Shown here: positions 43,260 to 51,984 of the stretch, in pieces
Numbering within the stretch: the first letter of the stretch is position 1
Layout: each line of letters starts with the position of its first letter
Assembly (NCBI GenBank): GCA_949948735.1
Contig: CATLGV010000001.1
Span: 62,001-126,000, forward strand
Length of the DNA: 64,000 nt
Direction: 5' to 3'
Source: an uncultured Lachnospiraceae bacterium
Lineage (GTDB): Bacteria; Bacillota; Clostridia; Lachnospirales; Lachnospiraceae
Notes under the pieces: generated by a model
Database searches by the model: none
What the model was told of the DNA's origin: nothing
Seen by the model: the letters and a program-made list of their open reading frames with translations, nothing else
Made by a program: the position numbers and the translations under genes

Positions 43260-46200
43260 TTAATCCTCTATGGCGCTGTCCACAAGGTTTACGCTCACAA
43301 GCGTGGAAACGCCCTTCTCCTGCATGGTAATGCCGTATAATCTGTCCGCCTGTTCCATTGTACCACGTCTGTGCGTAATGACAATAAACTGTGTATATTT
43401 TGTCAGCTTATTCAGATATTTTGCAAAACGGTTTACATTCTGCTCATCCAGCGCAGCCTCAATCTCATCCAAAAGACAAAACGGCGAGGGCTTCAGATTC
43501 TGGATGGCAAACAACAGCGCTATTGCGGTGAAGGACTTCTCCCCGCCCGACAGCTGCATCATATTCTGCAGCTTCTTTCCCGGCGGCTGGGCGATAATCC
43601 GGACGCCCGCTTCCAGGATGTCCTCGTCCTCAATCAGCTCCAGCGCGCCCTTGCCGCCGCCAAACAGCTCCTTAAAGACCTTGTCAAACTCATGCCGGAT
43701 TTCCTCAAACTTTTCCGCAAACTGCCTGCGCATCGCGCTGTCAAGCTCTTCAATAATGCCCTCCAGCGTCTTCTCCGCCTCTATCAAATCGTCGTGCTGG
43801 TTCTTCAGGAAGGTATAGCGCTCCATAAGCGCTTTATAGTCCTCAATCGCATTGACATTGACGTCCCCGAGCTTTTTGATATCTTCCTTTATCGCGGATA
43901 TCTGCCGCCGCAGCTGCGGCACGTCGGTCATCTCCCCGTTGCGCATGGAAACAGCGTTGTTGAGTGTGATCTCATATTCGTTCCACATGTAGTTCATCTG
44001 CGCCTCAAGCGCCTCTTCCAGCTTTTCCCGCTGGGAATTGAGCCGGTATACCTCCTTATCCAGCGCGTTCTTGCGCTCCGATATTTCTTCCCGGACGGAA
44101 AAGAAGTTCTTCTGCTTCTGCGCAAGCTCCTCCTTGGTCTGCTGCTTTTCCTTTAAGGAAATCTCCGCGTCGGACTGCGTCGTATGCGAGGCGAGAATGG
44201 TTTTCTCGATTTCCTCGATATGGTGCTGCTTCTGTGCCGCCTCCTGCAGGCTGGCGTCCAGATTCACCTGTACCTCGGAAAGCTCCTCCCTGTGGCGCGC
44301 AAGCTCACTCTCGATACGCTCGAGATTGGTCTGTTCAAACTCCTGCTTCTGGAGCAGCTTCTCGTATTCAACGTCCCATTCCCCGACAAGGTCCGTCTTG
44401 CTCGATTCATCCTCCCGATGCGCTTCAAGCGCCTTCTGCCATGCGGTTATTTCTTTCTCTATCAACCGCTCGCGCTCCTCCGACGCTGTCAGCTCGGCCA
44501 AAATGCCGTCCTTTTGCGCGGCAAGCTCCTGCCCCTTCTGTTCCAGCTCCCGTTCCTCGTTCTTCAGGGCGTCAAAGCCCTGCTCCGCCTCGCTCCTACG
44601 CTCCTCGGCGGTTACCACGTTCAATCTGGCCGTATTCTGCCGGATAAAAAGCTCCTGCAGCCTGGATTTTTCTTCCTCTATTGCCCGGCGCAGCTCGTTG
44701 CGCTCCGCCTTAATGTCTTCGATATCCTGCTCCGCAGCCTCAGCCCTTGCCTTGGTATCCTTGAGCTTTTTCTTCAGTTCTTCGATTTCACGGCGGCGTC
44801 CGAGCAGATTGGAGCTGTTTTTGTATGCGCCGCCGCTGATGGCGCCCCCCGGAACGAGAAGCTCGCCCTCGAGCGTAACCATCCGCACACCGTAGCTGTA
44901 CTTTCTGGCGATTTTGATTGCGTGATCAATATTGTCAACCACCACAATCCTGCCAAGCATGGATTTCGCAACGTCGGCATATCTGGCTTCGGTCCTGACA
45001 AGCGTATCGGCAAGCCCGATTGCCCCCTTCTCCTCGAGGACCTCCGGCGTCTTAAATTTCTGCGGATTGGTAATGCTGGTGAGCGGAAGAAACGTTGCGC
45101 GCCCAAAGCGGTTCTGCTTTAGAAAGCCAATCATTTTCTTCGCGACTTCCTCATCCTCCGTGACAATGTTCTGGATATTGCCGCCAAGCGCGGTCTCGAT
45201 AGCAGTCTCGTATTCCTTGTCTACTTTAATAATATCGGCAATTACGCCAATAATGCCTTTGTTCTTCTCCTTCTGCTCCATGACCTTCTGGATACTGTTC
45301 CCATAGCCCTCGTACCGCTCGGTAAGGTTGGAAATGGTATCCAGCTTGGACTTCTCCTGCTGGTACTGCGCCTGCAGCGTCTTAATCTCGTCATCCTTGC
45401 GTGTGAGCCGCTCACGGAACGTACCACTCTTCTCATCCATCCCGCTCAGACGGCTGTTCGCCTCAATAATCTGGTCGTTAATCTCCCGGAATTCATCCTG
45501 CAGCGCTTTGATTTCCGCATCCCGCTCTGCCTCATCGCTCTTGGCGCGCAAAAGCCTTGAATTGAGCTCTGCCCTGCGAATACGCAGCTGCTCCGCCATG
45601 GTGTCAAAGCTGCTGAGCCTGGACTTAATGGTGGCGCGCTCATTCAAAATCTCGATAATCCGGTTCTTGCTCTCTTCGATTTGATTGTTCAGGCCCTCAA
45701 TCTGCGCCTGCACCTCCGAGAGAGCCCCCTTCGCCGCGTCCCGCTCCTTCTCAAGCGCCGCAATCTGCTCGTCGAAGACGGACTTGCTGGCGAGAATTTT
45801 ACCGCGCTCCTGCTCCCGCTCGCTTATCTGCGCCGTAATCGCCGCAATCCGATCCCTGAAATGCTGCTCGTTGCCCTGCGCGCTCTTAATCTGCTCCTTC
45901 AGGACATTGATCTCGCCTTCCAGCTTCCCGCGCGTAACGCTTGCATCGGTAAGGGTGTTCCTTGTATATTCTATTTCCTGCTCCAGCTCCTCTATCCTTG
46001 TCTGGATGGCGTCATATTCTGCCTTGACCTTGTCGTACTGTGCAATGGTATTGTCGTATTCCTCCTGCGCAATGGCGTAATTGCCCGCCGTCTCCGACAG
46101 CTGGGCCGATATCCGCTCATTCTCAAGAAGGAACATGTTGACGTCCAGCTCCTTGAGCTCTTCCTTCTTTCGCAGGTATACCCTTGCCTTTTCGGACTGC

Positions 46201-46820
46201 TTTGCCAGCGGCTCCACCTGCTTCTCCAGCTCGCTCAGAATATCATTGACGCGGACAAGGTTATTCTTTTCGTCCTCCAGCTTTTTCTGTGCGGTTGCCT
46301 TACGCTTTTTGAACTTGACGATTCCTGCGGCTTCGTCAAAAAGCTCCCGCTTTTCCTCCGGCTTTCCGCTCAGAATTTTCTCGATCTGTCCCTGCCCGAT
46401 AATCGAATATCCTTCTTTACCGATACCGGTGTCATAAAACAGCTCGTTGACGTCCTTTAAGCGGCAGGGCGTTCCGTTTATGGAATATTCACTCTCGCCG
46501 GAACGGTAAAGCCGTCTTGCGACCGTAACCTCGTCATAAGCTATTGCCAGCGCGTGATCGGCATTGTCAAAGGTAATCGCCACATAAGAATATCCCAGCG
46601 GCTTACGAAGCTCCGTTCCCGAAAAAATAACGTCCTGCATGGACTCCCCGCGCAGCTGCTTGATACGCTGTTCTCCCAGCACCCACCGCACCGCATCGGC
46701 TACGTTGCTCTTACCGGAACCGTTCGGCCCGACAATGCCCGTAATGCCCTGATGAAACTCAAACTTTATCTTATTGGCAAAAGATTTAAACCCCTGTACT
46801 TCTATACTCTTTAAATACAT
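43260..46820 (-). CDS. smc: Chromosome segregation protein SMC
   Basis: 1186 residues, standard. Walker A IVGPNGSGKSNVADAVRWVLG, long coiled coil (~170-500), hinge (~520-660, GYGNSIQKVM...GVRMVTLEGELLVPGG), returning coil, and the C-terminal LSGGEKSFTAIALLFAI signature with Walker B FCLLDEIEAALDE. Loads with ScpAB to compact and separate chromosomes. Flanked by rnc and ftsY. Confidence 0.98.
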   Translation of the reverse strand: MYLKSIEVQGFKSFANKIKFEFHQGITGIVGPNGSGKSNVADAVRWVLGEQRIKQLRGESMQDVIFSGTELRKPLGYSYVAITFDNADHALAIAYDEVTVARRLYRSGESEYSINGTPCRLKDVNELFYDTGIGKEGYSIIGQGQIEKILSGKPEEKRELFDEAAGIVKFKKRKATAQKKLEDEKNNLVRVNDILSELEKQVEPLAKQSEKARVYLRKKEELKELDVNMFLLENERISAQLSETAGNYAIAQEEYDNTIAQYDKVKAEYDAIQTRIEELEQEIEYTRNTLTDASVTRGKLEGEINVLKEQIKSAQGNEQHFRDRIAAITAQISEREQERGKILASKSVFDEQIAALEKERDAAKGALSEVQAQIEGLNNQIEESKNRIIEILNERATIKSRLSSFDTMAEQLRIRRAELNSRLLRAKSDEAERDAEIKALQDEFREINDQIIEANSRLSGMDEKSGTFRERLTRKDDEIKTLQAQYQQEKSKLDTISNLTERYEGYGNSIQKVMEQKEKNKGIIGVIADIIKVDKEYETAIETALGGNIQNIVTEDEEVAKKMIGFLKQNRFGRATFLPLTSITNPQKFKTPEVLEEKGAIGLADTLVRTEARYADVAKSMLGRIVVVDNIDHAIKIARKYSYGVRMVTLEGELLVPGGAISGGAYKNSSNLLGRRREIEELKKKLKDTKARAEAAEQDIEDIKAERNELRRAIEEEKSRLQELFIRQNTARLNVVTAEERRSEAEQGFDALKNEERELEQKGQELAAQKDGILAELTASEERERLIEKEITAWQKALEAHREDESSKTDLVGEWDVEYEKLLQKQEFEQTNLERIESELARHREELSEVQVNLDASLQEAAQKQHHIEEIEKTILASHTTQSDAEISLKEKQQTKEELAQKQKNFFSVREEISERKNALDKEVYRLNSQREKLEEALEAQMNYMWNEYEITLNNAVSMRNGEMTDVPQLRRQISAIKEDIKKLGDVNVNAIEDYKALMERYTFLKNQHDDLIEAEKTLEGIIEELDSAMRRQFAEKFEEIRHEFDKVFKELFGGGKGALELIEDEDILEAGVRIIAQPPGKKLQNMMQLSGGEKSFTAIALLFAIQNLKPSPFCLLDEIEAALDEQNVNRFAKYLNKLTKYTQFIVITHRRGTMEQADRLYGITMQEKGVSTLVSVNLVDSAIED

Positions 46821-46831
46821 TCTGTCCCCCG

Positions 46832-47536
46832 TTATAACTGCTGTCCGTCTCTCAACCGCTTCAATGCCTCGTACGCTGCCTGCTGCTCCGCCGACTTTTT
46901 TGTCCGCCCCGTGCCGGAGCCGATAAGCGCATCGTTCAGGTACGCCGCAACCCGGAACTCCTTATCATGCTCAGGGCCCTGCTCGCTCACCAGCTCATAG
47001 CGAAGCTGTGCGTCGCTTCTTTTCTGAACCTCTTCCTGTAACAGGGTTTTGCTGTCTATAAAGAGCATCTTATTGTCTAAATCGGATAAAACGAATCTGT
47101 CAATATACGCTTTGGCATTTTCGATACCGCCGTCAAGAAAAATCGCGCCGATAACCGCCTCCATTACATCCGAGATAATCGAATCACGGTTTCTGCCGCC
47201 GGTGGCTTCCTCGCCTCTTCCGAGCAGAATATACGCCCCAAGGTCGATATCCCGGGCACAGTACGCAAGCGCAGGCTCGCACACCATAGACGCACGCAGC
47301 TTTGTCAGCTGTCCCTCCGGCAGCTCTTCATGCTCACGAAACAGAAATTCACTGGAAATCAGCTCCAGTACGGCGTCCCCCAGGAACTCCAGCCGTTCGT
47401 AATTCTTTAATTTATTTATTTTCTGCTCGTTTGCAAAGGAGCTGTGCGTCAGCGCCTGTTTTAAGAGACTTTCGTCCTTAAACGTGTACCCGATTCTTTT
47501 TTGCAGCTCCTGCAGCATTTCCTTCATATTCTGCAT
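46832..47536 (-). CDS. rnc: Ribonuclease III
   Basis: 234 residues from 47536 (AAAGGGGCAATCGAT upstream). The signature NYERLEFLGDAVLELISSE holds the catalytic acidic residues, EAVIGAIFLDGG the second set; a C-terminal dsRNA-binding domain ends GRTKKSAEQQAAYEALKRL. It processes rRNA and cuts double-stranded RNA. Twelve nt before smc. Confidence 0.97.
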   Translation of the reverse strand: MQNMKEMLQELQKRIGYTFKDESLLKQALTHSSFANEQKINKLKNYERLEFLGDAVLELISSEFLFREHEELPEGQLTKLRASMVCEPALAYCARDIDLGAYILLGRGEEATGGRNRDSIISDVMEAVIGAIFLDGGIENAKAYIDRFVLSDLDNKMLFIDSKTLLQEEVQKRSDAQLRYELVSEQGPEHDKEFRVAAYLNDALIGSGTGRTKKSAEQQAAYEALKRLRDGQQL

Positions 47537-47635
47537 ATCGATTGCCCCTTTCATAGCCTGCAAGCTTGTGTTTTGCAGCCCAGACCTGCAGACCTGAAAA
47601 TTTTATTTTCAAGCTTTAGCGCCTTTATCATGCAA

Positions 47636-47660
47636 GAAAGCCCATTAAATTAGGGCTTTC
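47636..47660 (-). terminator. Hairpin after acpP
   Basis: GAAAGCCC and GGGCTTTC (8-bp stem, 9-nt loop), about 22 nt after the acpP stop; the 3' tail is TTGCATG, so the T-run is weak. rnc-smc-ftsY may be partly read through from plsX-acpP. Confidence 0.6.
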
Positions 47661-47681
47661 CTGAAAATTGAATATCCGCGT

Positions 47682-47912
47682 TCAATTTTTCACGCTCTTT
47701 ATCAGCGCGACGGCTTCCTTTACCGTCTTGATATGATACAAATTTTCGGTAGGAATCGTGATGTCCAGCTCCTCCTCTACGCCCTTCACAATTTGGTATA
47801 CATCCAGCGAATCCGCGCCCAAATCCGAGAGAAAAGTCATGTCCATCGCAATCTCTTCGGGGTCCATGCCCAGAATTTCAGCCGTGACCCTCTTCAAAGC
47901 TTCAAATTCCAT
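47682..47912 (-). CDS. acpP: Acyl carrier protein
   Basis: 76 residues from the ATG at 47912. The phosphopantetheine site is S35 in LGADSLDVYQIV. Acidic, four-helix protein that carries acyl chains in fatty acid synthesis. It follows plsX by 16 nt; the rest of the fatty acid genes are outside the window. Confidence 0.96.
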   Translation of the reverse strand: MEFEALKRVTAEILGMDPEEIAMDMTFLSDLGADSLDVYQIVKGVEEELDITIPTENLYHIKTVKEAVALIKSVKN

Positions 47913-47928
47913 CTTGCCATGCCCTTCC

Positions 47929-48942
47929 TTATTCATCCTTAAGAATGACCTTTTCCTTTATCTTTTGGTTAATGTTCTGCTCCTTAAAGGTCACGCACTG
48001 CAGAACGGAATTCTTAATCTCATTGGCCCTGGAGCTCCCGTGCGTCTTTACCACCAGCCCGTTCAACCCCAGCAGCGGAGCGCCGCCGTACTCCTCCAGA
48101 TTAAATGCCTTCAGCGTCTGCTTCAGCGCCGGCTTAACCAGCAGAGCGCCTATCTTGCTGCGAAGCGAGGTCATCATGCCTGCCTTTACCTTTTTAATCA
48201 GCGTCGCACCGACTCCTTCATAGAGCTTTAGTATAATATTGCCGGCAAAAGCCTCGCAGACAATGACGTCCGCATACCCTGTCGGAATGTCCCGCGCCTC
48301 AATACTGCCTATAAAATTAATCTCGGGGCAGTTCTTTAGCAGCGGAAACGTCTCCTTCACCAGCGCATTGCCCTTCTCCTCCTCAGCACCGATATTTACA
48401 ATCGCCACGCGGGGCTTGTCTACGCCCATAACGCTCTCCATATATACCGATCCCATCTTGGCAAACTGAACCAGCTGCGAAGGCCTGGCGTCCACATTTG
48501 CCCCGCAGTCTATCAAAAGAGAGCACCCGGTTTCCGTCGGTATCAACGGCGCTAAGGGCGCGCGCTCAATCCCCTTTATTCTGCCCACCACCAGCTGGCC
48601 GCCGACCAGAATCGCGCCGGAGCTGCCCGCCGACACAAACGCGTCGCAGACGCCGTCCTTTACCAGATTCAGCGCCACCACGATAGAGGAATCCTTTTTC
48701 TTTCGTATTGCCATTACAGGAGGCTCCGCCGTCTCGATTCGCTCTGTCGCATGGACGACCTCAATCTGTTCTTTATTATAAGTGTACCGGGAAAGCATAT
48801 CCGTTATCGTCCCCTGATCGCCAACCAGCCAGACCTTAATCCGGCTGTTCTCAGTGACCGCTTCCACAGCGCCCTTTACAATCTCCGCGGGCGCGTTATC
48901 TCCGCCCATCGCATCTACCGCAACTCTGGTTATTTCATCCAT
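47929..48942 (-). CDS. plsX: Phosphate acyltransferase PlsX
   Basis: 337 residues from 48942 (GGGAGGTTTGGGATA upstream; an earlier in-frame start lacks a site). VAVDAMGGDNAPAEIVKGAV, ALAPLIPT, LIDCGANVDARPSQLVQFAKMG and NIGAEEEKGNALVKE are diagnostic. It converts acyl-ACP to acyl-phosphate for phospholipid synthesis, so it works with the ACP encoded next. Confidence 0.96.
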   Translation of the reverse strand: MDEITRVAVDAMGGDNAPAEIVKGAVEAVTENSRIKVWLVGDQGTITDMLSRYTYNKEQIEVVHATERIETAEPPVMAIRKKKDSSIVVALNLVKDGVCDAFVSAGSSGAILVGGQLVVGRIKGIERAPLAPLIPTETGCSLLIDCGANVDARPSQLVQFAKMGSVYMESVMGVDKPRVAIVNIGAEEEKGNALVKETFPLLKNCPEINFIGSIEARDIPTGYADVIVCEAFAGNIILKLYEGVGATLIKKVKAGMMTSLRSKIGALLVKPALKQTLKAFNLEEYGGAPLLGLNGLVVKTHGSSRANEIKNSVLQCVTFKEQNINQKIKEKVILKDE

Positions 48943-49008
48943 TATCCCAAACCTCCCTATCGGCCAGACGGCCGCCGGTACCATCTCCGTACTTATCCAT
49001 ATAAAATA

Positions 49009-49037
49009 AATATACTAAACCATATGGCAAAAGTCAA
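49009..49037 (-). promoter_or_regulatory. Promoter of plsX-acpP
   Basis: TTGACT (49032-49037), 17-nt spacer, TATATT (49009-49014), about 67 nt before plsX. I looked for a FapR-type palindrome and did not find a convincing one. Confidence 0.7.
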
Positions 49038-49061
49038 TAATTCCCATTGCGCTGTCTATCT

Positions 49062-49077
49062 TTGTCAATTAAGGGTA
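49062..49077 (+). repeat. 16-bp dispersed motif, copy 2
   Basis: TTGTCAATTAAGGGTA on the plus strand, one mismatch from the copies at 15877 and 51855. It abuts the rpmF terminator and continues as ACCGAAA. Confidence 0.45.
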
Positions 49078-49080
49078 ACC

Positions 49081-49115
49081 GAAAACAAGAGAATGAGACA
49101 GGTCTCATTCTCTTG
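49081..49115 (-). terminator. Terminator of yceD-rpmF
   Basis: CAAGAGAATGAGA and TCTCATTCTCTTG: 13-bp perfect stem, 4-nt loop, then TTTTC on the minus strand. Confidence 0.93.
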
Positions 49116-49152
49116 CTCTTTTCACACGCCTGCGGCGTACGTTTTTATGCAC

Positions 49153-49332
49153 TTAGTCAGCTGCAATAATCTCTTTCTTATTGTAGGAACCGCATGCCTT
49201 GCATACTCTGTGAGGCATCATCAGGGCGCCGCATTTACTGCACTTCACTAATGTAGGAGCGGTCATCTTCCAGTTCGCTCTTCTCTTATCTCTTCTGCTC
49301 TTAGAAGATTTATTTTTCGGACAAATAGACAT
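49153..49332 (-). CDS. rpmF: 50S ribosomal protein L32
   Basis: 59 residues, ATG at 49332 preceded by AGGAGGTGTAACA. MSICPKNKSSKSRRDKRRA then a zinc ribbon C31xxC34...C44xxC47 (VKCSKCGALMMPHRVCKACG). This is the zinc-binding C+ form. Two nt after yceD, the universal pairing; the two share one strong promoter. Confidence 0.97.
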   Translation of the reverse strand: MSICPKNKSSKSRRDKRRANWKMTAPTLVKCSKCGALMMPHRVCKACGSYNKKEIIAAD

Positions 49333-49334
49333 TG

Positions 49335-49859
49335 TTACACCTCCTTATTCGCTTCAAAAATATTTTTAATAGCCGCCATACGAGGGTCGGGGACGAAATC
49401 GTCGCATCCGCAGTCTCCATCGTTCAAATTTTTGCCGCAAACCTTACAAATTCCTTTGCATGAGTCCCTACACAAAATTTTCACCGGCCAATTCAGCGAT
49501 AGCTCATTCCGGATAAGTTCGTCCACATTTAAGTGATATCCCTCTATGAACTCCGGTACATCCTCCTCCGCTGCCGCCTCTGTATAATCCGGCGATACGG
49601 TCTCGAATGCGAAGGATAAATCAAATGTATAATCAACATCCGCCAGACATCTGTCACAGGCCAGTACAACCGTCAGCACCGTCTGTCCCTCAACAAGCAC
49701 CTTGCCCTGCGCGATATTGGAAAGCTTTAATGCAACCGGCTGCTTTTCCTTTATAGGGAAGCGCCCAAACCGGCTGATAAACGCATCCGGCTCAAACGGA
49801 ACCGTCAGCTCCTGCACACAGCCTTCATTCGTAAATACATCTGTCAAATTCACCAACAT
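49335..49859 (-). CDS. yceD: YceD/DUF177 family protein
   Basis: 174 residues. Family core LACDRCLADVDYTFDLSFAFE and the cysteine-rich end CRDSCKGICKVCGKNLNDGD, likely a metal site. In bacteria and plastids the family is linked to 23S rRNA maturation and large-subunit assembly; here it is coupled to rpmF as usual. Confidence 0.93.
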   Translation of the reverse strand: MLVNLTDVFTNEGCVQELTVPFEPDAFISRFGRFPIKEKQPVALKLSNIAQGKVLVEGQTVLTVVLACDRCLADVDYTFDLSFAFETVSPDYTEAAAEEDVPEFIEGYHLNVDELIRNELSLNWPVKILCRDSCKGICKVCGKNLNDGDCGCDDFVPDPRMAAIKNIFEANKEV

Positions 49860-49886
49860 AGCAGACTCCTATCCACACATTCATAT

Positions 49887-49915
49887 ATTATACATAGGAG
49901 GCCCCGCCTTGTCAA
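49887..49915 (-). promoter_or_regulatory. Full-consensus promoter of yceD-rpmF
   Basis: TTGACA (49910-49915), 17-nt spacer, TATAAT (49887-49892): both boxes match the sigma-A consensus exactly, fitting a ribosomal protein transcript. About 28 nt before yceD. Confidence 0.88.
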
Positions 49916-49976
49916 CTGTTTTTTCCCAACATTTCCCGCGCCGTATCTGAAATATTAAACGTCCGTCCCCAACACT

Positions 49977-51443
49977 TCAGCGCACATCCTGCCGCACCAG
50001 CTTACCGTCCTCAATCAGCAGCTTCTCCGTCGCGACATGCTCCACAAAGGTTTTATCGTGAGAAGTAAAAATCAGCGTCCCCTCATATTCACACAGCAGG
50101 GCCTCCAGCGCCTCTATCGACGGTATATCCAGATAATTTGTCGGCTCGTCCATCATCAGCAGGTTTGCATCGCTCACAAACAGCATGGCAAAGGCCAGCT
50201 TCATCCGCTCGCCGCCGGACAGCGCCCCCGCCGGCTTCTCCATATCCCTGCCGGTCAGCAGCAGCCTCGCCAAAATCGTCCGGGCCACGCTTTCTGATTG
50301 TATGGAAACCTCCCGGATATTTTCAAGCACCGTTTTCTCGAGACAAATCTGCGAAAAATTCTGTTTTAAATATCCAATCCTCGCCCTGGGCACCACCGTA
50401 ATGCCGTTTTCGGCGCGAATCAAATCCAGAAGCGTCGTCTTTCCCGCGCCGTTGTCACCGACAACAGCCAGCCTGCTCCCATTACGGACAACAAAGCTGC
50501 AGTCATCGAAAATACGTTTATCCTCATAGCCAAACGAAATGTGTTCTCCACGAATCACAATCGCGTTCTCAGGGGGATTTGTCAGCCGGAAATCCGGACG
50601 CATCCGCGCTTCTGCTTTTGGCCGCTCCTTTATCGCCATATGCTCAATGCGCTTCTGTACATTTCTCGCACTCCGCTCCATGCTCCTGACTTTATCCTCC
50701 GGCTTGCGATTCCCGATAAAGGCAATTGTCCTTGCCTCACTGGCAGAGAGCTTTGACGGCTTTTTGCTCATACTTTGGGCCTTTGCCTTCTTTTCCCGGA
50801 ACACGTTTTCCAAACGGCGTTTTTCTTCGCAGTAGCGGTCGTATTCCTCCTGCTGCGCTTTTCGCCGTTCTTCCTTTTGCAGGAGGTAGTCATCATAGTT
50901 TCCGTCGTAGCTTGTCAGCTTTCCGAAGGACAGCTCCACAATTCTGTTGCAAAGCGCATTGCAGAGCGCGCGGTCATGCGTGACCAGCACCATTGTCTCT
51001 ATGTCACGCAGCCGCTTTGCCAGCGCCTCGATTCCTTTGTAATCCAGATTAGAGGTCGGCTCGTCCAGAAAGGCCACGGCTCTTTCACAGCTGAAAAGCG
51101 CTGTCAGACGAAGTCTTGTATTTTCCCCTCCGCTCACCTGCTCCTGCCATGCCTGCTCCCAGACGCCCATCCGTCCCGCCTCGTCAAAATCAAGCGCATA
51201 CGGATCCGGCTCCGCTCCGAATTGCCTGAAATAAAACGGACTGCAATTTCTTTGTATCCGCCCGCTGTCAGGCATGCGCTCACCTGCAAGAAGCTCAAGC
51301 AGCGTCGTCTTCCCTGCCCCGTTGACGCCCACCAGCCCGATTCGTTCTCCTTCGTACAGACAAAAACGGTCAAAATCCAGAACTGTCTGATCGCCATACG
51401 CCACGACGATATTCTCCGCGTGAATCAATTCTTTTCCTGACAT
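49977..51443 (-). CDS. ABC-F ATPase, probable antibiotic ribosome-protection type
   Basis: 488 residues from the ATG at 51443. Two ABC domains without membrane segments: Walker A GVNGAGKTTLLELLAG and GDNGAGKTTLLDLIRA, signatures VSGGENTRLRL and LSGGERMKLAF, Walker B with E (FLDEPTSNLD, MMDEPTNYLD), and a charged helical linker (~185-290) that in this family reaches the ribosomal P-site/peptidyl-transferase region. Resistance-type members displace macrolides, lincosamides, streptogramins A or pleuromutilins; the linker type cannot be assigned by eye. The attenuator upstream strongly favours antibiotic-responsive expression. Monocistronic. Confidence 0.9.
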   Translation of the reverse strand: MSGKELIHAENIVVAYGDQTVLDFDRFCLYEGERIGLVGVNGAGKTTLLELLAGERMPDSGRIQRNCSPFYFRQFGAEPDPYALDFDEAGRMGVWEQAWQEQVSGGENTRLRLTALFSCERAVAFLDEPTSNLDYKGIEALAKRLRDIETMVLVTHDRALCNALCNRIVELSFGKLTSYDGNYDDYLLQKEERRKAQQEEYDRYCEEKRRLENVFREKKAKAQSMSKKPSKLSASEARTIAFIGNRKPEDKVRSMERSARNVQKRIEHMAIKERPKAEARMRPDFRLTNPPENAIVIRGEHISFGYEDKRIFDDCSFVVRNGSRLAVVGDNGAGKTTLLDLIRAENGITVVPRARIGYLKQNFSQICLEKTVLENIREVSIQSESVARTILARLLLTGRDMEKPAGALSGGERMKLAFAMLFVSDANLLMMDEPTNYLDIPSIEALEALLCEYEGTLIFTSHDKTFVEHVATEKLLIEDGKLVRQDVR

Positions 51444-51474
51444 AAAAAAATCCCTCCTTTGATGCAAGAGAGAT
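51444..51474 (-). terminator. Terminator and Shine-Dalgarno sequestering hairpin of the ABC-F leader
   Basis: RNA AUCUCUCUU (51474-51466) pairs with AGGAGGGAU (51458-51450) over nine pairs with two G-U, 7-nt loop, followed at once by six to seven U and then the AUG. The 3' arm contains the AGGAGG ribosome site, so the hairpin can block both elongation and translation. Confidence 0.75.
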
Positions 51475-51743
51475 TACCAATCCAATATGCCGCTTTGCAG
51501 CGCTCGAATCAAGCGGAAGCGTACAGGCCAAGCCTGTTCGGCATGCTTCTGCGCAAAGCAGAGATTTCACCGGGCAGCGCTTTCGGCGCCTGTGAAAATC
51601 CCTTCGCATTATCTTTAAGATGATTATTGGTAACTCTCAACCTGTCCTGCAGCCGGAATTGTGCGTATATTCTATACACCTGTCACAGCGCTCCGCGACT
51701 CAAATCCGAATAAAAAAGCTGCTTTGCCATTAGACCTTTGAAG

Positions 51744-51767
51744 TTACCGAATAATCATATCTTTCAC
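51744..51767 (-). CDS. Leader peptide of the ABC-F gene, 7 codons
   Basis: GTG AAA GAT ATG ATT ATT CGG TAA, read as MKDMIIR. AAGGAAAGGG lies five nt upstream. Its last four codons and stop form segment 1 of the attenuator. An internal ATG (MIIR) is an alternative start. Short peptides of this kind sense ribosome stalling by drugs. Confidence 0.6.
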   Translation of the reverse strand: MKDMIIR

Positions 51768-51794
51768 ACTTACCCTTTCCTTTTTTCCGGTTTT

Positions 51795-51823
51795 AATGTA
51801 GCATTAATTGAAACAGTTGTCAA
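51795..51823 (-). promoter_or_regulatory. Promoter of the ABC-F leader
   Basis: TTGACA (51818-51823), 17-nt spacer, TACATT (51795-51800). Start point expected near 51788. Confidence 0.75.
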
Positions 51824-51854
51824 GGCTAAGGCAAATATAACACAGGGGATGCGC

Positions 51855-51870
51855 TACCCTCAATTGACAA
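51855..51870 (-). repeat. 16-bp dispersed motif, copy 3
   Basis: Minus strand TTGTCAATTGAGGGTA, identical to the copy at 15877-15892. Here it lies between the fic terminator and the ABC-F promoter, and forms part of an ACCCT/AGGGT inverted pair (51856-51879). Confidence 0.5.
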
Positions 51871-51914
51871 ATATAGGGTTACCAAAGCCGCTGTTACGTA
51901 CAAGACGGACAGGC

Positions 51915-51945
51915 AAAAACACCGGACACATCTCTGCATCCGGCG
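51915..51945 (-). terminator. Terminator of the fic gene
   Basis: Minus strand CGCCGGA and TCCGGTG (7-bp stem with one G-U, 12-nt loop) followed by TTTTTG, about 40 nt after the fic stop. Confidence 0.7.
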
Positions 51946-51984
51946 GCTCTGCCGTCTCAAAATCTCTTTCTTCTGTTTATGATC

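Larger units (their letters stand above)
51444..51790 (-). promoter_or_regulatory. Ribosome-mediated attenuator leader of the ABC-F gene
   Basis: About 345 nt between the promoter and the AUG. Segment 1 (51758-51741, inside the leader ORF) can pair with segment 2 (51638-51620) over 16 bp with one bulge. Segment 2 can instead pair with segment 3 (51481-51468) over 13 bp with one bulge. Segment 3 can instead pair with the ribosome site as a terminator (51474-51450). A ribosome held on the leader ORF would mask segment 1, let 2 pair with 3 and free the ribosome site. Other hairpins (ACAGGC/GCCTGT near 51527) lie between segments 2 and 3. Confidence 0.75.

Noticed and set aside
48943..49060. FapR-type operator before plsX
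   Set aside because: Searched for a TTAGTACC-like palindrome at the promoter; only TTTAGTATATT is present, without the symmetric half.
51712..51740. Early terminator right after the ABC-F leader ORF (six U at 51717-51712)
   Set aside because: The preceding sequence gives at best a four-base stem; the terminator at 51444-51474 explains the control better.
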